Shown: positions 24,517 through 36,693 of the stretch, piece after piece
Layout: each line of letters opens with the position of its first letter
How positions within the stretch are numbered: the stretch's first letter is position 1
Assembly: GCA_037176705.1 (NCBI GenBank)
Contig: CM073886.1
Location: 19,763,501 to 19,827,500, forward strand
Reading direction: 5' to 3'
DNA from: Molossus alvarezi
Lineage: Eukaryota > Chordata > Mammalia > Chiroptera > Molossidae
Length of the DNA stretch: 64,000 nt
Notes under the pieces: generated by a model
Database searches by the model: none
The model's input: the letters and a program-made list of their open reading frames with translations, nothing else
Told to the model about the DNA's origin: nothing
Position numbers and translations under genes: made by a program

Positions 24517-24734
24517 GCTGCGGGGCTGCCCAGGTGAGCAGGCGGCTGGGGCCTCCCGCAGGTGCGCTGACTCTGGGGCACACAGGACTGTTCCCCAGCC
24601 TGGACATGTCAGTCTTTGGGTCCAAACAAAAACAAACTGCACTTCAATGAAACATCTGTTCTAGTTGTTCATACAACTTTAGGGTGGCGGAGAGGCTGGT
24701 ATGATGAAGATGAAAAAAATAGTGAGTACTAGGT

Positions 24735-24850
24735 TTACATTTATTGAGTGTCTACTATTTGCCACGAACCCAGCTTAGGCTCCTGTGTTCCTTATTTCAT
24801 TTAATGATTCGATACTTCTGTCAGGGTTGAGTTATCTACCCATTTAGTTA
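24735..24850 (-). repeat. MIR/L2-like fragment
   Basis: Contains 'tttattgagtgtctactatttgcca' and 'ttatttcatttaatgattcg', the shared MIR/L2 3' end in reverse. Confidence 0.5.
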
Positions 24851-24934
24851 TCTTAATGACATCGACTATCTCATCCAATTTTCTTAATACTTCTATCAAG
24901 TTGGTGACACACATAATGGTTTTAAATATGCAAG

Positions 24935-25115
24935 GTCTGGAAGCAGATGTTGGGAGTTTGGATCCTGATTCCGTCCCTTGCTAGCTGCAACCCAGGGCAA
25001 GTCAAACCAAAGCTCTGTGCCTCAGTTTCCTCATCCATAAATCGGGATGATGGTAGTACCACCCTCTGAATATTGCCACATGGGATAAATAAAACAGTCT
25101 ATGAGACGGGCTCGC
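24935..25115 (+). repeat. MIR
   Basis: Contains 'ttgctagctgcaacccaggg', 'gtgcctcagtttcctcatcc' and 'aaatcgggatgatggtagtacc', a well-preserved MIR. Confidence 0.85.
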
Positions 25116-25124
25116 AGCTGGACT

Positions 25125-25290
25125 TCATAGATTGTAAGCTATTATTATTTACCATGGGGAAACTGAGGCACAACGAGGTTAACTTACCTGAGGTCACACA
25201 TCAAGCAAGTGTAGGGCCAGGACTTCCAAACAGGCATACTTAGTTTTCCTCCTGGCCCAGTCAGAGCTTTTAACTGTGGACTTTAGAAAT
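25125..25290 (-). repeat. MIR
   Basis: Contains 'atggggaaactgaggcacaa', 'cgaggttaacttacctgagg' and 'tcacacatcaagcaagtgta', a MIR in reverse directly after the forward copy. Confidence 0.75.
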
Positions 25291-25464
25291 GAGAAGCCTT
25301 ACCCTGAGGGCAACACCAATCTACAACGCAGATGGTCTTAATGGCAATTATTACACCATTTCACGTATGTTTAATGATCCCTGTTCTGTAAACGCTTTGT
25401 AGCACAGAGAACTACGAGGGTTATAGTCAGCTTCCGCTGCCCTATGTCAACTTGATCCTTGAAG

Positions 25465-25580
25465 GGAGTGTCAGCCTCATTTATAAATGAAGATAGGAAG
25501 AAACTGTAGGCCATATGATTTGCCTAAAGTCAGGTCTAGCAACTGTTGGAAGCGAGGTCCCCATGAGAATCTGTCTGAGC
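25465..25580 (-). repeat. MIR, diverged
   Basis: 'cctcatttataaatgaagat', 'atgatttgcctaaagtcagg' and 'aactgttggaagcgagg' follow the reverse MIR order. Confidence 0.45.
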
Positions 25581-25696
25581 CGGGAGCGTGTGCCCTCTTC
25601 CCCAAATTCTGCTCCATTATTTATGATTACGGTGGTGATGGTGGTGGGGGTCATGTGAAAGTAGAGAGTCAGGTATTCTACCTCATGTGAGGCTAG

Positions 25697-25945
25697 CCCT
25701 GGCCGGTTTGCTCAGCGGTTAGAGCGTCAGCCTGAGGACCAATGAGTCACAAGTTTGATTCCAGTCGGGTACGAAGAGCACGTACCTCGGTTGCAGTTCT
25801 TCCCTGGCCCTGACCAGGGTCGTGTGGGAGGCAACTAGTCAATGTGTGTCTCTCTCTCTCTCCCTCCCTCCCACTCTATCAGAAGAGAAATAGAACAATA
25901 TCCTCGGGTGAGGATTAAAAATAGTAATAATAACAATACAAAAAT
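25697..25945 (+). mobile_element. Ves-type SINE (hairpin-tailed subtype)
   Basis: Starts ccctggccggtttgctcagc, with A and B boxes for RNA polymerase III, a 'gcacgtacctcggttgcag' middle, a TCTC tract, 'ccactctatcagaag', and the terminal tcctcgggtgagga hairpin before an A-rich tail. Target duplication atgtgaggctag at 25685-25696 and 25946-25957. Confidence 0.9.
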
Positions 25946-25957
25946 ATGTGAGGCTAG

Positions 25958-28210
25958 ATTAATTAAAACACAGAAGTCACAAGCTTTATCCTGGCATGTG
26001 GCAGGGAGGGAGATAATTATCTCCTAAAATGCTGCTTTATAACTGAGTCCCTACCCTGTCCAAACAGGAAGATGTAAGTATGGATTGAAAAAGCAGTAGC
26101 TCACGTGAGAATCTCCAAAACCAGGCTCCTCTCTAAAGTGAAGGTAAGCATGCCTATAAATTTCACGTGAAGTGCAAAGTAAATAAAAAGAATGGCAGAA
26201 CTGAAAGGGATTCTTTAAAGACTCCGCCAATGGGTGCAAATGCCTGTCACCTGCGGCGTGGGCAGAGGTAAGCAAATAAGCCCACAGGAAGCCCACGTGG
26301 CCGCACATGCTTTGTGCATAAATAAAAGCTGTTACTTGTTTTTTCATGGACCATGCCCAGGAGGTAGAGCCTCATCCCACTTGTAATTTTTTTTCTTAAA
26401 ACAATGTTTTAATTAAACAGTAAATCCTTCTGCATGTTAAAAAAAATAATAATAAATTAAAAAAAAAAAAAAAAACAGTGCAGGTGCAATGCAGTCCCAT
26501 CCCATCATCCCACTCAGCTCCCTGAGGACCTTGATAATCTATGATGGCATCTGAAGGCGGTTTCTAATTGCCGGAAAGTAGCCGATTTTTATAAAAAGGG
26601 AGCTCTGGTGAAGACTCCACTATCCCAGGCAACCAGGCATGCACACACATGTGTGTACGCATGCGCTCATGTCCAAGTGCATGAGGTACACATGCAAACA
26701 GCAAACGCTCTTTACTGCTGTGATAGTGTCCCTCTGGTGTTTGACCCAGTGACCTCCTATCTTGGAAACACCTGATGAGCTTGTGCAACAAGCAGATCCC
26801 TGGGTCCCGTCTGCATTCGGCACCCCAAAGTTGAGGATCCTCCCATTGTATGGGAGGGACCATCATCCACTGAACTTTCTGATGGCGCTCCTGTTGGATT
26901 CTCCCTGCAGCTCTGACCCTGTGGAGGTCAGGAGAACCAGTCACTGTCCGTGTGCACATGTGCACACATACACAAGCACCTACCCCCCCCCCATATATCG
27001 ATGCACATTCTCAAGCTCGCTCATGACAACCTGATTATTTTTTCACTCATAAAGCTAAGAATTAGGACGGAAAATAATATTCTCACATGAGAAGAGATAG
27101 AACAGTCATTTTGTGGGAAAACACAAAAAGGCTGTGTTTTGTTTTTTGTTTTGTTTTTAATTCACTGTTGGACAACATGTGTGCTCACGCACACACAGAT
27201 CTATATTATATATTTGGGAGATTTGTATGTAAATTTACCAGATGCAGTCTTTTCAGAAGGAAATGAAATTCTCATTGTGTGGTTGCTGAGGATTCAATCT
27301 GGTGTTTGATATTGGACCAAAAGCCAGTTCATCTCACAGCCCAAAGCAGAGTCCTTCAGTCCGTGGATAGAGCCAGGGTTTCCCACCGCCGTTATTTAAA
27401 GTTCTAGGGGATGTAGACTTGGGGTTGCACAGGAGCACTGGGCCCCTTGGCACTTTGAGAGAGTCTCCTGGGAGAGCCCAGTCTTACCTCATACTCTGTG
27501 TACTCGTGGCCCTGATGACTTGGAGGTGGGCCACTAACAGAGTGTCTGTCCCTGGGGGCTAGATAGTCAGGGTGCTTTGATCACAGATATCTGGGCTCGA
27601 GAAGGGAACTTACCAACCATCCCAAAGGGGAAATACTCTCTGGGTAGCAAGGCAGTAAGTATTATAAAGAAAACACCAAGGATTTTTTCAATACCAGAGG
27701 TATCATTTCCTAAAGGGAACCAGGGTTGTAGCTTGTATTGAGAATGAAACCAATAATAACAAGACTAACTAACATTGTTTACCTACAATTCCAGGCACTT
27801 TATGCAATACATTTAATCCCTACACTTACATACACACATCTGTCTACACATAGACAGGTATGACAGTCATCTCAAAAGTCTCTTAGCCTCTGAACTTCAA
27901 TTATTTCATCTATAAAATGTGGATAATAATAGGGTTCTTGTGAGAATAAGATGTGTTCACATGTCAAGCACTTAGCCTGACGTAGGGCATTTTTTTCCTT
28001 TTAAATCTTTTCTATCTGTATACTGTAGATGAATCCATACACATTTTTGAGAGTCAAATAATACATATTCTATTTCTCTGATACATTTCATAGAGAACTA
28101 CACAATTGTGTATATCCAAAATAAAACTCTCTATATACACATGGATACCAAAAGCTTTTTTAATACATAATATTTTTATTTTTATGTATTAGCATAAAAC
28201 ACTCTGTTAG
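25958..28210. other. intergenic sequence, mostly unassigned
   Basis: One MIR (27865-27995) and short simple repeats (A runs near 26460, purine/pyrimidine alternations near 26640 and 26950). No coding sequence or other element recognised. Confidence 0.5.
27865..27995 (+). repeat. MIR
   Basis: 'tcttagcctctgaacttcaa', 'ttatttcatctataaaatgt' and 'ggataataatagggttcttg' match the MIR core and 3' half. Confidence 0.7.
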
Positions 28211-28212
28211 TG

Positions 28213-28213
<1 letters not shown>

Positions 28214-28250
<37 letters not shown>
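28214..28250. repeat. (AT)n microsatellite
   Basis: Perfect AT repeat of about 17 units, able to form a cruciform. Confidence 0.9.
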
Positions 28251-28254
<4 letters not shown>

Positions 28255-28460
28255 TCATTCTTGTAAAGCACTTATATACTGACCGAATAAGCCATTGGCA
28301 AATGGGACTTATTACTATTATTATCTCATTTGATTCTTCAAAGTAGGTACTGTCCTTACCCCAGTTTGCCCACAAGGAAGCAGGAGTGTCAGCAAGCCTG
28401 GTGACTTGTCCAGAGTACACAACTCCGAGCAGTCGAGCAGAGCCCTAGACATGAGCTTCC
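28255..28460 (-). repeat. MIR
   Basis: 'actattattatctcatttga', 'ccagtttgcccacaaggaag' and 'ggtgacttgtccagagtaca' follow the reverse MIR order. Confidence 0.55.
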
Positions 28461-29419
28461 TGACTGCAAAGTTCTTGCTGGCATACGTGACCCAATACAT
28501 TACATACACCTTGGCACTCAATCCTTGCGGCAACGCAGGTCAGCGCCTTGCCCCCTATCAAGCTTATGAGAGTTGGAAAAAGAGCCAACCCCGGCGTCCC
28601 TGGCTTGACTGCACACTCCCCCAGAAGGTCTGGCTTTCACAACTGCCGAGTGGGGGCTCCTTCAGAAGGGGGATACCAGGAGGGTCTCAGAGTTCACCTC
28701 TGAGGATGCAGACCACCTGGCATGATCATGCCCAGGACACAGAGCAGGTGCCCATGACTCTGACACTCAGGCTCTCTGACTGAAACAGAAGAGGCCACGT
28801 TACCTGAGTGAGGCAAAGAGTCACCGAGAGCAAGAGAATCCCCCAGGCTCGACACAGAATAAAACCCAAGGGCTTCAAGGTAGAAACTGGATGAGCAGAG
28901 ACCCAAGAAGTAGGGCCACGGCTGTGCTCCGGGCAGGTGACAGAGGGCAGGGAGCAGAGTGCACATGGGCAGTCCAGGAGCACGCAGACTCTGCAACCCT
29001 TACAAAGAGAGTTAACCACAGCACATCAAAACATCCAAACAAAGAAAAACCCCAGAAAACCCCGCTGAAGAGCAGACAGCCACAGCTGCGGTGAAGGCTT
29101 TCTGCTCACATCTAGAAAGTCAGACTTTCTGCAACCACACCAGAAAGTTGTCCAGAGCCGGAAAACAGGTCAGAGTCACTGCCTCCAGCTAGCCCTTTAT
29201 CTCCCCCAAACACTCCCAGGCGGGAGCCGCTGAAATTCATTACGGAGCAGGATTTCAGCACCGTGGAAACTGCTGCTCAGCTGGACGGCTGTCAGCATCC
29301 CGGGAGCTGCTGCTTTCCTCCTTTGTTATTTTCCTAAGCTGCGGGACTTGGTGATGTATTGTTCTTTTGACTGTGTTTCCTTTTTTTCCAAAACCTGTTC
29401 TCCTCCTCTCCCCCTAAAG

Positions 29420-29421
<2 letters not shown>

Positions 29422-29475
<54 letters not shown>

Positions 29476-29487
29476 TGAGAGAGAGAA
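29422..29487. repeat. (GT)n(GA)n compound microsatellite
   Basis: About 22 GT units followed by a GA-rich tract. Confidence 0.9.
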
Positions 29488-29799
29488 CGTGCTCTGTGAG
29501 AAAAGGAGGTAAGAAGGGAAAAAGTCCATAAAACTTTCCATGACAATTACAACATTCCGACTCTGAAATTCAAAGTCGTTTGCATGTCGCAAGGTAGAAG
29601 AAGAACAAAATCCTCCTCTCTCTTTGTTTATCGTTTTCCCATCACCTAAAAACAAAACAGAACCACTCAGCCTGCTGATACTGTTATTTCTATGAAGCCA
29701 TTGAAGACGTAGGCAGTAAGTAGCTAGAATGGGAAAAGCAATGGACGCGAAATTCAGTGGTTAGGGGTCTTTTTCCTCTTTTTAAAAATGTTTCCAGGT

Positions 29800-29975
29800 G
29801 AACCCGAGTCTCAACCCTGCCTCTGCTGTCCTCTATTGTCTTCCCAGCTGTGCAACCTTAGGCAACTTAATTAGCCTCTCTGGGGCTTGGTTTTCAAGTG
29901 GGTGAAATGTTTCGTGGGATCTAGCTGAGAATGAAATGACATCGTGCAGCACTGAGGGGGTTGGGTCCAGAAAAG
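29800..29975 (+). repeat. MIR
   Basis: 'cccagctgtgcaaccttagg', 'caacttaattagcctctctg' and 'ggtgaaatgtttcgtgggat' match MIR. Confidence 0.7.
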
Positions 29976-30234
29976 TCACTCACCTTCCACTTGGGGTACA
30001 AAAATGAACCCCGTGTTAAAAAAGCAAGATGCTGGGTAGCTTCAAAATAGGTGGGAGTTTCAGGTGAGGTTGGATTTGGAAAACCAGGGAGGATGCTGTA
30101 CTATGGAAACCGGTCTTGAAAATTGGCATGGCTCTTTGGCGTCTGCGTGGACCCCACGACAGTCCTGCCAGGGAATACCCGAGGAAGCTCTGCTGTGCTG
30201 TGCAGGTCCGCACGCGCATGTCCCCCAGGGCAGA

Positions 30235-30425
30235 GCGACACTGCGAGCATTGGGCCCTCCTGCCCCCGGTGCGAATCCCTGCAGCACCGCTCGGTTCCGG
30301 GCCGAGGCATTTAACCACACGCAGCCCCTTTCCTCGGTAGTGAAACAGAGGGAACGCTTTTACCACCTCCAAGGTGGTTGTGAGAACACACACATGAAGT
30401 GCTCGGAGCCTAGAAGATGTTCTCT
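30235..30425 (+). repeat. MIR, diverged
   Basis: 'aatccctgcagcaccgctcgg', 'gtagtgaaacagagggaacg' and 'ggtggttgtgagaacacaca' follow the MIR order. It overlaps a long chance open frame at 30064-30690. Confidence 0.5.
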
Positions 30426-30779
30426 TCTTGCCTTTTCATTAGCCTCAAGGTATTTTTTCCTGGGGATTTCTGTCATTTCCTGGTTTCGAGGATTTAAAAT
30501 GAAACAGAATGCCACAAACAAACACAAATTTTACAGGGCCCCCAAGACCCAGTCTTTGCCCGACAGACACAGGGCTCTAGGCCAGAGGGACCCCTTATGC
30601 CACAGAAAGAAAGCAATATTCCAAATCGAGCTGGGCTCAGAGGACGTATGTGAGTATTTGATAGGTGCCAAAATGCCAGTAAATCTCTGAGGCCCCTGCC
30701 ACCAGTTTGGCTTCTCTCCCAGCAGAACACTGGGTCCGACCCACCATATCTACGCCGATCCATGTTAAGACTGGAGAGA

Positions 30780-30985
30780 AGGCCCGACCAGTGTTGCTCA
30801 GTGGTTGAGTGTCGACTCATTCACCAAGAGGTTACCGGTTTGATTCCCAGTCAGGGCACATGCTCAGGTTGTGGGTCCAGTCCCCAGTGGGGGGCATGCA
30901 GGAGGCGGCCAGTCGATGTTCTCTCTCATCAATGTTTCCATCTCTTCCTTCCTCTCTCTCTAAAACCAATAAAGAAAAAAAAAAA
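30780..30985 (+). mobile_element. Ves-type SINE (older subtype)
   Basis: Starts ggcccgaccagtgttgctca, B box 'accggtttgattcccag', middle 'ccccagtggggggcatgcag', TCTC tract, 'ctctaaaaccaataaa' tail. Target duplication aagactggagaga at 30767-30779 and 30986-30998. Confidence 0.9.
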
Positions 30986-31544
30986 AAGACTGGAGAGAGG
31001 GAGAAGTAATTAATAAAGGCAGCTTGCAGCAGCAACCTCGGCCTTCGAGTGAAAGGTCACAGCTCATTCCTAGACTTTCCAATAGGGCACAACCACTTTC
31101 CTTTGTACCCCAGCCCCCAAATGTCTTCCAAGTTCCTCCCTAGAATGTGCCTCAGGGAACCTCCCCATTTCTAAAGAGTTTGTGATTCATTTTTATAAGG
31201 CTTTTCCCTTGTAACTTTCATGAGGAGGGGTCACAGCTGCTCAAGGAAACAGGAGCGCAGCGGCTGAGACTTGGAGGGACCTCAACTCTGCATCATCAGA
31301 CTCTGCTGTGGCTGCCCTCACCCCTGTGGGCTCGCACAGCACACGTTTCGCCATCTCCTCCTCTGCACCTGGACGATGTCCTGCTGACCCCTAGACCTTC
31401 CTGGCCTTAATTCTACTATTTTTGAAAACTAACCCTTGGACTTTTTGCTGCTCAAATGAAGACTCCCTTTCTGATCAATGCTACTCAGCAGATTCTGAGC
31501 ACATCAAAGACAAAAGAGAGCTTAAGACATTTATTTTTCTTTCT

Positions 31545-31690
31545 CTCAATGGGTGGTCCAGAGACTGCATGCATCAGAATCACCTGGAAAGCCTGTTAAC
31601 AAGGCAGATTTCTGAGTTCATCGACAGACCCTCAAAATTTGGGTAGCTTGCATTGAGCCTGGGTCATGTGCATGTAGCTTGAACTTTGAA
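31545..31690 (+). repeat. MER5-like hAT fossil
   Basis: 'gtggtccagagactgcatgc', 'atcagaatcacctggaaagc' and 'ctgttaacaaggcagatttc' match the MER5 order. Confidence 0.65.
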
Positions 31691-31854
31691 ACTGCCTTTG
31701 ATCTCATCAGCTCAAGGGATTCTCGAACCCAGCTCCACACTCAGACCATGTGGGATACTTTGGGAGAAGAGCCATGCCGAACTTCATTCCCAGGGGTTCG
31801 GGTTGAATTTATCTTGGTGAGGCTGGGTTGCTGTAGCTTGGAATCTGTTACTGT

Positions 31855-31990
31855 CTTATTGTCATTTTATATCTGAGGAAACAGAGACTCAAGGAGAAGC
31901 AACCTGGGCAAGAAGTTAGCTAAAGTTTTGGGATTCCAACCCAAGTCTAAAGAATTTCAAAGTCCTTACTCTTTCTACTGCATTATAAAC
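31855..31990 (-). repeat. MIR
   Basis: 'tatctgaggaaacagagact' and 'gggattccaacccaagtcta' match reverse MIR. Confidence 0.5.
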
Positions 31991-32133
31991 CCAGTCTGAA
32001 GGTAAAAAAAAAAATACTTTCTAATCTCTAACAGAACTCCAAGTTTGGGAACTTAAAGTATGAGAAAGTAGAAGGTAGATCATAATTTGCCTTCTGTGGT
32101 CAATCTTTGATCCCTTACTCAGGCTACTTAGAG

Positions 32134-32325
32134 CAGTGGTTCTCAACATTCCTAATGCCGTGACCCTTTAATACAGTTCCTCATGTTGTGGTGACCGCCA
32201 ACCATAAAATTATTTTTGTTGCTACTTCATAACTGTAATTTTGCTACTGTTATGTCTTTGGTGACCCCTGTGAAAGGGTCGTTCGACCCCCAAAGGGGTC
32301 ACGACCCACAGGTTGAGAACCGCTG
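32134..32325 (-). mobile_element. SPIN/URR1-like hAT nonautonomous transposon
   Basis: 192 bp with matching ends cagtggttctcaacattcct and, in reverse complement, cagcggttctcaacctgtgg. The interior contains the 'gggtcgttcgacccccaaaggggtcacgac' motif. It is flanked by an 8-bp target duplication acttagag (32126-32133) / acttaaag (32326-32333), the size made by hAT transposases. The sequence matches the family known as URR1/SPIN, which I recall as spread horizontally among mammals including bats. No transposase is encoded. Confidence 0.85.
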
Positions 32326-32333
32326 ACTTAAAG

Positions 32334-32536
32334 GAAGAGCTCACCATACAATGTTAGATAAGAGCCGATTTCCTCAGGCGCAGGGACAGAGAACCTCAAC
32401 TGACAACTACAGTCATCAACAGAGGAGGAAGTCATTGGGCCCCAAGCGTAGGCATGCCCGATTCCACAAACACGTAATGTCATCAGAACTCTCCCTCTCT
32501 GATCACCCCTCTCTCACTTCAAGTTTTACCTTCATA

Positions 32537-32569
<33 letters not shown>

Positions 32570-33950
32570 TTTGTGCTTCAAATCAGCTCCCTCCAGTTGC
32601 TGGGGTGGTTGCCATCTGGCAGACTCCAGCCTATATTGTTAACTTAGAAAAACAGTTTAAGTAATGGCTTCTTTCTCAAAAGAAACAGATAGTGAAGCGC
32701 TAAACCAATGTCAGGGAAGGATCCTGATTGGTCCTCCTTGAACCAATCGCTGTGCCTGGGAGGAATGGAGCAGATGACTTGACCGGGTTTGAATTAGCAT
32801 CTTTATCTAATCTTTTCATCTTTATCTCATAAAACAAGATGCCCCTCCATGGAATATGAGTGTGACATTGCAAAAAAATATTAAAATGAAATAAGAGTAA
32901 AATGTCCTTATGTTGATGAAAACCACAGGTGTACGCACTCTGCTGTCCATAACCTTGAATTCCAGCCCTGGGGCTTGATGGCATTATTAAAATACAAATT
33001 TCCGCCCAGATGTGAACTGAGTAATCCTAGAACACCCCATTCCCATTCCAAACTTTTCTCCTCCACGTCAGTGCTCATAAAATTGGGGAAGAAACACTGT
33101 AAGTAAGGCTCAAAAGCACAGTTGAAATTTAATTTTCTCAACATAACCATGACCGTAGCTGTTAAGAGTAAGCATTCTGCCCATCTGGGAAAGTGCTCAG
33201 CTAATTTTTGAAACTTTGAAGAAATGAAGACCACAGACCTTGCCCATCCCGAAGTCACTCTTTGTGAGTTTGGCTGCCTGCTGAGCTAATGACCCACTGA
33301 CTGGGTTTTAGGCTTTTGAAAGCTGAGTTCTAACATGAAACTTTCATCTCAAAGATAGCAGCCTGTCTCTAATGAATTTTTTATTTGTTTACTCATTGCT
33401 TCTCTGGGGTAGAAAAGGAACACTCAACTTTTTAATATTAAAAATAAAACTTTAAATCAGGAACTAATCCAACGCCAAGCTGTTTAAATTCACTGCATCC
33501 AAGACCGCTTTGCTGCTGGAGAAACTGCTCTCTGAAATAAAGGAGGATGGGACTATGGGGAAAGAGTGACATGCCATATGTGTGTTCTTCTTCTTCTAAT
33601 CCTTTCGCAAGCATAGAGGTAAATTATTCATGTCAAACTGTGTCCTATACATCATGTGGGTTCCAGGAACACATCCGCCAAACAGCTGTGCTCTCTTCCT
33701 CAGGAGGGGCAGCTCTCAGAGACTCCACCTCACTCTCCTCTCTGCCCCGTAAGCCCCGTCTGTGGACCCCTGTGGATCTAGAGCCCATCCACAAGAGAAA
33801 GTGCTATGTGTAGAAGTTTGGCGTGGACGTGTCCAGGTGCCACGCAAGGAAGCCTTGCACCCAGAGGCTTCTCAGAGGGCCAGGACTGTGTTCCGTGAAG
33901 CGTCTGGATGTTGTTTACTTGTCTTCTACATGTGGGAAAATAAAGCACAA
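32334..33950. other. intergenic sequence, unassigned
   Basis: A short TA/CA repeat (32537-32570) is the only element recognised. No coding sequence. Confidence 0.5.
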
Positions 33951-33954
33951 TAAA

Positions 33955-34224
33955 TAATACAACCGGATGCAGGAAGATGCACCAGGATATGGGATTGGCT
34001 ATTGGGAGACAAGGCAGATGAGTGATGACCTGAGGCCAGGGTAGGGGTGGTGAGGGAGCAGGAAGGATACAAAGGGACACCAGGAAACCCTGGAGGGGAG
34101 GGGGTGCTGGATAGGTTCACTATCTTGATTTCAGTGATAGTTTCGGTGCTATACACATATATGAGAACTCATCAAATGGTAGATTTGTATGTAGTGCATT
34201 TTATGTCAAAAAATATATTAGCAA
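33955..34224 (+). repeat. old L1 3' end
   Basis: 'ggttcactatcttgatttca', 'gtgatagtttcggtgctata' and 'catatatgagaactcatcaa' are typical of old L1 3' UTRs. A SINE follows directly. Confidence 0.6.
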
Positions 34225-34453
34225 GCCCTGGCCAGTTTGGCTCAGCAGTTAGAGCATCGGCCTGCAATCCAGAGAGACCCAGGTTCGGTTCCCGCTAAGG
34301 GCACGTACCTCGGTTGCAGTTTGTCCCCGGCCCTGGTTGGTTGTGCGGGTGGCAGCTACTCGATGTGTCCCTTTCAAGTCGATGTTTCTCTCTCTCTCTT
34401 CCTCTCCCTCCCACTCTATCTGAACAAAAGATTGAAAAATGTCCTTGGGTGAG

Positions 34454-34484
<31 letters not shown>
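34225..34484 (+). mobile_element. Ves-type SINE (hairpin-tailed subtype) with AT tail
   Basis: Starts gccctggccagtttggctca, contains 'gggcacgtacctcggttgca', the TCTC tract, 'ctatctgaacaaaagattga' and a mutated terminal hairpin, then (TA)n at 34454-34491. Approximate target duplication atatattagcaa / atatattagtaa. Confidence 0.9.
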
Positions 34485-34494
<10 letters not shown>

Positions 34495-34589
34495 TAAACC
34501 TGTAAACACTCATACATGTGGATTTCAAGACATAGTTACTAGTCTTTGAATCCCTAGTCTGCACTTACTAGTCTAGTAGTCATGTATTT

Positions 34590-34715
34590 ATGCAACTTTA
34601 TCTCTAAACCTCAGTTTTCTTATGAGAAGGTAGGAATAAGTATTTCATGGAGTTGTAAAAATCAGTGAGATAATGAAAACTCTAGTGTTCTTACAAAGAA
34701 GCCCTCAATAAACCA
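34590..34715 (+). repeat. MIR
   Basis: 'ctctaaacctcagttttctt' and 'atcagtgagataatgaaaac' match MIR. Confidence 0.55.
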
Positions 34716-35893
34716 CATACACTGTTGATTGATTTAATATAACTCTCTCTCTTTGTCTCTCCCCCGCCCCATCATGGCCCCTCCCCATACATCACAACTT
34801 AGATATATTTCCCTACACTTCTGCTGGGAATGCTGTTAATCTATCACTGCAGCCCCCAAAATGTAAAGGATCTAGCAATAATGCAAAACCACACATGTCG
34901 ATGTATAAATGTTAACACTGATGGATAGCAGGTGGGCTGTGAATGCTTTCTATCCATAGTTTTTATGTATCGCCAGCCACCTGGAGCTGATCTGTGCGTC
35001 CAACAGGTCAAAACTATGTTGTTCACTTGAAAAATGTTCTGGTTGGCTTCATAGATGGATTGATTCACCAAAAAGATATCACAAAGTTCTCTGGGAATGT
35101 ACACAAAGCGATCATCACTGGTGACATTGCACACGCCTTCCCTAGATGCCAGGAAATGTCGAATGCCAGCCGACGGGAAAAAGTGCAGTCCAGTGCCCCT
35201 GCACTTCTCAAGCAAGTATTTTAACCTATATAGTGACATTGTTGGTAGCATGTGTGCTTTGGTGAGTGATAATGGACATCTCCCACATACACACACACAA
35301 TGAGTTAATCAGTCAATGTTAAAATTAAAAATAAATATGTAGTGCTTTTCTCCTAAGTTTAGACAATAAAAAAAAGGATGTCTGCTTTCACTACTTCTAT
35401 TCAACATTGTATTAGAGGTCCTAACAAATGCAATAAGCTGGAAAATAAAACAAAAGTTATAAAGTTTGAAAGAAAGAAGTAAAAATCTATGCACAGATGA
35501 CAGGACTTTGCATGCAAAATCTCCAAATGAATCTAAAAAAATGCTAGAACTAATAAGGAAATGTAGCAAGTTGTAGAAGACAGACATTATTATACAGAAG
35601 CTACTGTGTCTCTGAAAAGTAACAAAGAACAAGTGGAAGCAACATTAAGGTAAATATTATTTATAAAATCAAGCAAGATGTAAAATGCAGATGAACTTAA
35701 CAAAAGATGTGCCCTGAAAACTAAGATATTACTGAGAAAGGTTATAGAAGACAAAATACAGAAGTTGCAATGTTCATGTATTGAAGGCTCCACAGTATGA
35801 AGATGTCAGTCCTTTCCAAATTTATTTACTGATTCAGTGAAGTCCCATTCAATATCCCTAAAGACTTTTTCTAGAAATTAACGTTTCTAAATA

Positions 35894-36026
35894 TACAGGC
35901 TGGGGCAAAAGTAGGTTTACAGCTGTGAGTGCAGGAAACACAGTTTATTCTTGGGTTGGTATTTACTAAATATTGTAATGTTGTCCCTACAAACAACTAT
36001 AAATCTACTTTTGCCCCCACCCTATA
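35894..36026. mobile_element. mariner-type MITE
   Basis: Imperfect inverted repeats of about 30 bp: the left end caggctggggcaaaagtagg pairs with the right end, whose reverse complement reads tagggtgggggcaaaagtag. TA dinucleotides flank both ends, and the length of about 130 bp lacks a transposase. It lies inside the old L1. Confidence 0.8.
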
Positions 36027-36693
36027 TTTTGAAATGTGAAAGACCAAGAAGAGCTGAAATAATTATGAATAAAAAAAATTTAGAGGAAACTGATGGCGGT
36101 TTCCGAGAGATGGCAGTGGGCAGGACCGGAGGGAAGGTGAGTGTATGAGAGAGTGTGAGTGGACTTGAAGGTGGACGACCAAACCCAAGCAGTGCAGAGA
36201 CGCAGAGCAGGAGGTTCCTGTGCTGTGGACGGGAGCAGCCAGCTACCTAGGTAAGTGCATCATCAGGGTGCTTCTCCATGCGCCGCGGGGAGGTCCCACC
36301 ACTTTCGAAGATCCCGGGTCTTCCCTGAAAGGAGGCAGTGGGAGCAGCTAGAGCCCAGCAACCTGAGCCCACCAGCGCACCTGGCACCATCAGGCCAGTG
36401 GACACTCTGTGTCAACACACCAGTGCACAGTAGTGGAGCTGCCAAAGTGCCTGTTGCGGAAGCTGCAGGCAGCCGGGAGCCCAGCAACATCACCCACAGC
36501 AGCAGCCCGATCAGAGTCCAGATATACCCCCAGCAACAGAGGCTGGGGAGCAGACATCCATCCCCAGGCAACAGAAGCACAGACCAGCAGCTGAGACCCA
36601 TCCCCAAAACCTACAGCAAAAGTTGAGCAGGAGTTGAGCCCCATGGGGCAGCAGCACACCCCAGCCACCAGCGGAGAGACCTGGGGCTCCACA

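Larger units (their letters stand above)
23566..24734. other. RBFOX1 downstream flank, mostly unique
   Basis: Repeat-poor sequence beyond the main poly(A) signal. It contains G-rich tracts (23621-23634, 23686-23712), two possible distal AATAAA signals and the CTCF-like motif at 24503. No coding sequence seen. Confidence 0.6.

Noticed and set aside
30064..30690. Open frame of 208 codons on +, the longest outside retroelements downstream of RBFOX1
   Set aside because: It runs through a MIR fossil, shows no domain or codon pattern, and overlaps open frames on both strands in GC-rich DNA.
34844..35296. 150-codon open frame on - that looked like a possible processed pseudogene
   Set aside because: I could not match it to any protein family, and there is no poly(A) tract or target duplication around it.
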